A stretch of 8,431 nucleotides of DNA, from the NCBI GenBank assembly GCA_045589955.1, contig JAZNQD010000045.1, positions 1 through 8,431 of the forward strand, given 5' to 3'. The position numbers were made by a program, and so were the translations under genes. This document shows, piece by piece, positions 5,313 to 8,431 of this stretch. Within the stretch, counting starts at the first letter, position 1. Each line of letters begins with the position of its first letter. The notes beneath the pieces are model-generated. The model was given only the letters and a program-made list of their open reading frames with translations. It did no database searches and was not told the DNA's origin. This DNA comes from CAJGCS01 sp045589955 (GTDB lineage: Bacteria; Bacillota_I; Bacilli_A; ML615J-28; CAG-313).

Positions 5313-6224
5313 TTATTCATTTGTTTCATTGTTTTCTTGAGGAGTTTGTTCTTCTTCTAAAAGAGGTGTTTCTAAAGTTTCTGCCTCTTGTTTTTCAAGA
5401 ACATCTTTAAATAATTCATTGATTTTATAAAAGTCATAAGGTAAGAATTCGAAATAATATTCTTCTCCTTCAAAGTTGAAGAATACTCTACCACAAGACA
5501 TTGCTTTATAACCAGCTCCACTTTTAACAATTTGGTTTCCAACTTTTTCTGAATATTCTTTACTATATTCTTCATCTTGTGTCCAGTTATAAAAAGGACG
5601 AGGTTCTTTAGAAAATTTAACTTCTGTAACATTTTCCATAGGAATTTCATATAAACTTAGTTTATCAGATACACATAGTTTATCATTTTCTATAAACATT
5701 GTTGTTGGAATATTATTAAATAAACCAAACATAACTTCAAGTTTTACTTTACCTTTTTTCTCGCTATATTGAGGGCATAAGATATCTACTTGATATGTAT
5801 TATCACCAAAGGCAAAAAATTCATCAAGTTTTTTATTCCATTCAACTAATTCTTTTTTATTCCATTCTAAGTCTTCTAGTAATTCCTTACTTGGTTTAAT
5901 GAATAAAGATACTATTACTAATACGATACCAATAACTGTTGAAATAGAACCTAATATAAATAACATTTGGCGATCTTCCCACATTTTAGAAAAGCCATCT
6001 TTAAACCAGAAAACACAACATACTAATAATAAACTAATACCAAAGAAGATAATATACTTTGAATATTTACGAAGTTTGTTTTCCATCTTTTTGTGAATAT
6101 TATTAGAAACTTGAACAATTTCATCATATTCTGCCTCTAATTTTTTACTAATTGTTTTTGTAATAAATTTATGAGCATATCCAGGTTGATTTGTTGTTTT
6201 GTTATAACCAAATAGCGGTTTCAT
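5313..6224 (-). CDS. Two-helix membrane protein of unknown function
   Basis: I do not recognise this 303-residue protein. It has a basic, probably cytoplasmic N-terminus with a helical segment at about 20-55, membrane helices at about 57-74 and 87-109, and a charged helical linker (112-137, rich in Glu, Lys and Trp). A mainly beta domain follows (about 143-275), and the tail from about 278 is Glu-rich and probably disordered. By the positive-inside rule both ends face the cytoplasm. The segment LCVSDKLSLYEIPMENVTEVKF (183-204) has the feel of bacterial PH-like domains, but that is only an impression. The start is supported by GAGG 5 bases before the ATG. It has a good promoter of its own and is a single-gene unit between two terminators, so the neighbours give no clue to its function. 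Confidence 0.8.
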   Translation of the reverse strand: MKPLFGYNKTTNQPGYAHKFITKTISKKLEAEYDEIVQVSNNIHKKMENKLRKYSKYIIFFGISLLLVCCVFWFKDGFSKMWEDRQMLFILGSISTVIGIVLVIVSLFIKPSKELLEDLEWNKKELVEWNKKLDEFFAFGDNTYQVDILCPQYSEKKGKVKLEVMFGLFNNIPTTMFIENDKLCVSDKLSLYEIPMENVTEVKFSKEPRPFYNWTQDEEYSKEYSEKVGNQIVKSGAGYKAMSCGRVFFNFEGEEYYFEFLPYDFYKINELFKDVLEKQEAETLETPLLEEEQTPQENNETNE

Positions 6225-6298
6225 ACTTACCTCTTTCTTTTATAGATTAATTATATCTTTTCTACTTAAAATTAACTTATTTTATTTATATGTAATTA

Positions 6299-6327
6299 AT
6301 TATATCAAAAAATAATAAATTTATCAA
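6299..6327 (-). promoter_or_regulatory. Promoter of the unknown membrane protein gene
   Basis: The minus strand has TTGATA (6327-6322), a 17-base spacer and a perfect TATAAT (6304-6299), the best sigma-A-type promoter in the window. The predicted start near 6292 leaves a leader of about 68 bases. A second TATAAT closer to the gene (6255-6250) lacks a good -35. Confidence 0.7.
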
Positions 6328-6337
6328 ATATAAAGAA

Positions 6338-6366
6338 AAAGTTGAAATGATTAACATTTCAACTTT
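6338..6366 (-). terminator. Rho-independent terminator of the hydrogenase operon
   Basis: A perfect 12-bp stem (6338-6349 and 6355-6366) with a 5-base loop starts nine bases after the hydA stop. On the minus strand it runs into UUUUUCUUUAU, the strongest U-tract in the window. It marks hydA as the last gene of its operon. Confidence 0.9.
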
Positions 6367-6375
6367 ATTTTATTA

Positions 6376-8148
6376 TTATTCTTCAGTTGGGAATTTTACT
6401 CTTCCTGTATAAGAAGTATGTAATAATTCATGTGCTTTATGAGAGTTAGGTTTACCTAAGAATTCATCATATAAAGCTTTAATTTGAGTATTGTTATGAG
6501 ATTGACGTAATGCTTGTCTTTCATCTTCAGAATATAAAGCTTGTGCACGTTTTTCACGATATGTATCATAGATATTTAAATCTTCATTTGGTAAGAATAC
6601 AGGTTTAACATATGGTTGACCACCACCGTTAACGCATCCACCAGGACAACCCATGATTTCAATGAATGTATAAGGGCTTGTACCTTCTTTGATTTGATCT
6701 AATAATACTTTTGCATTTTTCATACCAGATGCAACTGCAACTTTGATTTCTTTACCGTTGATTTCGATAGCTGCTTCTTTTAAGCCATCCATACCACGAA
6801 CTGCTTCAAATTTAACTGCTTCATGTTCTTTACCAGTTAATACATAATAAGCTGTTCTTAAAGCGGCTTCCATAACACCACCTGTAGTACCGAAGATAAC
6901 ACCAGCACCAGTGTATTCACCCATGATGTCTTGGTCGAATTCTTCTTCAGGAAGTTTAGTGAAGTTCATACCACTACGTTTAATTAACTTAGCAAGTTCT
7001 CTTGTTGTTAATACAACGTCAACGTCTCTTAATCCTTCATTTTCCATTTCAGGACGTTCTTTTTCATTTTTCTTAGCTGTACAAGGCATGATAGAAACTA
7101 CACAAATGTCTTTTGGATCTAAGCCTTGTTTTTGAGCAAAGTATGATTTAATAATTGCACCTTGCATTTGGTGAGGAGATTTACATGTTGATAAGTGCGG
7201 TAATAAATCAGCATAGTTGTATTCTGCATAATTTACCCAACCTGGAGAACATGAAGTAATCATTGGTAATACACCTTGGTTATTAATTCTGCTTAATAAT
7301 TCAGTTGCTTCTTCCATGATTGTTAAGTCAGCTGCAAAGTTAGTGTCATAAACTTTATCAAAGCCTAATCTTCTTAATGCTGCAACCATTTGACCAGTAA
7401 CTGGAGTACCAATTTTGTAACCAAATTCTTCACCTAAAGCTGCACGAACTGCAGGAGCAGTTTGAACAACCATATATTTACCAGCTTTTCTGTATTCATC
7501 GTAAAGATCAATTTCACTCTTTTCCATTAAAGCACCAGTTGGACATACGCTAACGCATTGACCACAAAGGATACATGGGCTATTTTGGAAACTTCTATTT
7601 TCTGCAGGAGAAACGATAGTATTGAAACCACGGTTTTCAAATCCTAAGATACCTAAACCATGAGCGTTTTTACAACGAGCTACACAACGACCACATAAAA
7701 TACATTTAGATGTATCTCTGATGATAGCTGGAGTTAATTGATCAACTGTAACTGGAGTTTTAGAACCTAAGAATTTTTCAGGTCTTGCACCAGTGATTTT
7801 AGCAACGTGTAATAATTCACATTTACCATTCTTTTCACATTGTTGACATTCCATTGAGTGATTTGATAATAATAATTCAACACTGAATCTTCTAGCTTCA
7901 ACTGCTTTAGGAGTGTTAATTTTAATTTCCATTCCTTCATTTACAGGATATACACATGATGCTACTAAACCTCTTGCGCCTGTTGCTTCAACTAAACAAA
8001 CACGACAAGAAGCTAAGCTACATTCACCATGATTAAAGCTACATAATGAAGGGATTTCATAACCACATTCTCTTGCAGCTTCTAAAATTGTTAGGCCTTC
8101 TTCTACTTGATAAGCAACGCCTTCGATTTTAATATTAATTTTTGCCAT
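6376..8148 (-). CDS. hydA: [FeFe]-hydrogenase catalytic subunit (NADH/ferredoxin-linked)
   Basis: This 590-residue protein carries the full set of cofactor motifs. There is an N-terminal 2Fe-2S domain (Cys36, Cys48, Cys51, Cys65) and a His-Cys3 4Fe-4S site (His97, Cys101, Cys104, Cys110). Two 4Fe-4S ferredoxin motifs follow (Cys149/152/155/159 and Cys192/195/198/202). The H-cluster domain has TSCSPGW (298-304, Cys300), MPCTAKKNE (354-362, Cys356) and MGCPGGCVNGGGQP (499-512, Cys501 and Cys505). It is followed by a helical small-subunit-like tail to residue 590. It interconverts protons and H2, passing electrons along its clusters. With HydB upstream it should form the cytoplasmic HydABC-type complex that oxidises NADH, possibly together with reduced ferredoxin by bifurcation. 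The start follows GGAGG by 9 bases and lies 15 bases after the hydB stop. Maturases HydEFG are needed but are not in the window. The alternative name hndD applies if it uses NADP. Confidence 0.97.
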   Translation of the reverse strand: MAKINIKIEGVAYQVEEGLTILEAARECGYEIPSLCSFNHGECSLASCRVCLVEATGARGLVASCVYPVNEGMEIKINTPKAVEARRFSVELLLSNHSMECQQCEKNGKCELLHVAKITGARPEKFLGSKTPVTVDQLTPAIIRDTSKCILCGRCVARCKNAHGLGILGFENRGFNTIVSPAENRSFQNSPCILCGQCVSVCPTGALMEKSEIDLYDEYRKAGKYMVVQTAPAVRAALGEEFGYKIGTPVTGQMVAALRRLGFDKVYDTNFAADLTIMEEATELLSRINNQGVLPMITSCSPGWVNYAEYNYADLLPHLSTCKSPHQMQGAIIKSYFAQKQGLDPKDICVVSIMPCTAKKNEKERPEMENEGLRDVDVVLTTRELAKLIKRSGMNFTKLPEEEFDQDIMGEYTGAGVIFGTTGGVMEAALRTAYYVLTGKEHEAVKFEAVRGMDGLKEAAIEINGKEIKVAVASGMKNAKVLLDQIKEGTSPYTFIEIMGCPGGCVNGGGQPYVKPVFLPNEDLNIYDTYREKRAQALYSEDERQALRQSHNNTQIKALYDEFLGKPNSHKAHELLHTSYTGRVKFPTEE

Positions 8149-8163
8149 TAGATTATACCTCCA

Positions 8164-8431
8164 TTATTTCTTAATAATTGCGTGGAATGGACATGAAGAA
8201 ATACACATACCACACTTAATACATTTACTTTGATCAATTACAAATGGTTGTTTAATTACACCGCTGATTGCACCAACTGGACAAACACGTGAACATTTTG
8301 AACATCCTTTACATAATTCAGGTTGAATTTCATATTGCATTAGATCTTTACAAATATGTGCAGGACATTGTTTATCAACTACGTGAGCGATATATTCATC
8401 TTTGAATTGTCTCATTGTAGATAGAACTGGG
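8164..8431 (-). CDS. hydB: NADH-binding hydrogenase subunit HydB (NuoF-like), C-terminus only
   Basis: Only the last 88 codons are present; the frame stays open to the window edge, reading PVLST before the internal Met at 8415. The fragment shows the typical end of HydB/NuoF-like subunits: a CPAHIC segment, then two 4Fe-4S ferredoxin motifs, CKGCSKCSRVCP and CIKCGMCISSCP. The flavin and NADH-binding parts would lie to the right, outside the window. It would accept electrons from NADH and pass them to HydA. The order hydB-hydA with a 15-base gap matches clostridial hydCBA operons, so hydC is expected beyond the edge. Confidence 0.9.
   Translation of the reverse strand, partial: PVLSTMRQFKDEYIAHVVDKQCPAHICKDLMQYEIQPELCKGCSKCSRVCPVGAISGVIKQPFVIDQSKCIKCGMCISSCPFHAIIKK

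Noticed and set aside
5372..5650. Second minus-strand ORF inside the unknown membrane protein gene
   Set aside because: It is fully nested in another frame of a convincing gene and is a Lys/Leu-rich shadow.
241..8431. UGA-as-Trp recoding, suggested by the Mollicutes-like features
   Set aside because: The Trp codons checked in conserved genes (HydA, ROK, permease, HipA) are TGG and all proteins are full length in the standard code; exclusive TAA stops are explained by AT bias.
1..8431. CRISPR arrays, insertion sequences or integrase genes
   Set aside because: No regularly spaced repeats, transposase or recombinase motifs were seen.

Overview
The window looks like chromosomal DNA of an AT-rich, fermentative anaerobe of the Bacillota/Mycoplasmatota side (Erysipelotrichia- or Mollicutes-like). 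The basis is: strong AT bias, AGGAGG-type ribosome binding sites before most genes, TAA at all eight CDS stops that can be read, Trp read as TGG at the sites checked (standard code), a tmRNA tag ending in a mycoplasma-like NYAFA core, and an NADH-linked [FeFe]-hydrogenase. I cannot name the species.

Layout. Every gene except the Crp/Fnr regulator is on the minus strand. From the left: the first 14 codons of a gene that leaves the window (1-44); an intergenic stretch (45-240) with an extended -10 promoter, two minus-strand terminator hairpins and a decayed copy of the tmRNA 3' end; a stand-alone HipA-like kinase (241-1377); the tmRNA gene ssrA (1440-1805); a ROK-family glucokinase (1832-2779); a two-gene ABC uptake operon (lipoprotein 3668-4615 and permease 2935-3693) with no ATPase gene; a divergent Crp/Fnr regulator (4700-5287); a convergent two-helix membrane protein of unknown function (5313-6224); and the end of a hydrogenase operon (hydB C-terminus 8164-8431, hydA 6376-8148).

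Most interesting region. The last 12 bases of ssrA, including the encoded CCA, occur again on the far side of the hipA-like gene (153-164 and 1440-1451). The ungapped match continues at 24 of 31 positions back into the T-arm. The 3' end of ssrA is a classic integration site, so the kinase gene appears to sit in a 1.29-kb insertion or island remnant bounded by att-like repeats. A GAAA-capped hairpin just beyond the outer repeat may be the displaced original ssrA terminator. The ssrA tag itself reads ANNNYAFAC, with a terminal Cys in place of the usual Ala.

Regulation. The gap between the ABC operon and the Crp/Fnr gene holds a perfect palindrome (TGTAAC-N4-GTTACA). It is centred at -41.5 from the predicted operon start (class II activator position) and lies just downstream of the predicted start of the regulator's own transcript. 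This suggests one site that activates the transporter and represses the regulator. The regulator lacks the cAMP-binding Arg-Ser pair and an FNR-type Cys cluster, so its signal is unknown.

The hydrogenase genes (order hydB then hydA) fit an NADH/ferredoxin-linked H2-evolving or electron-bifurcating enzyme used to dispose of reductant during fermentation.
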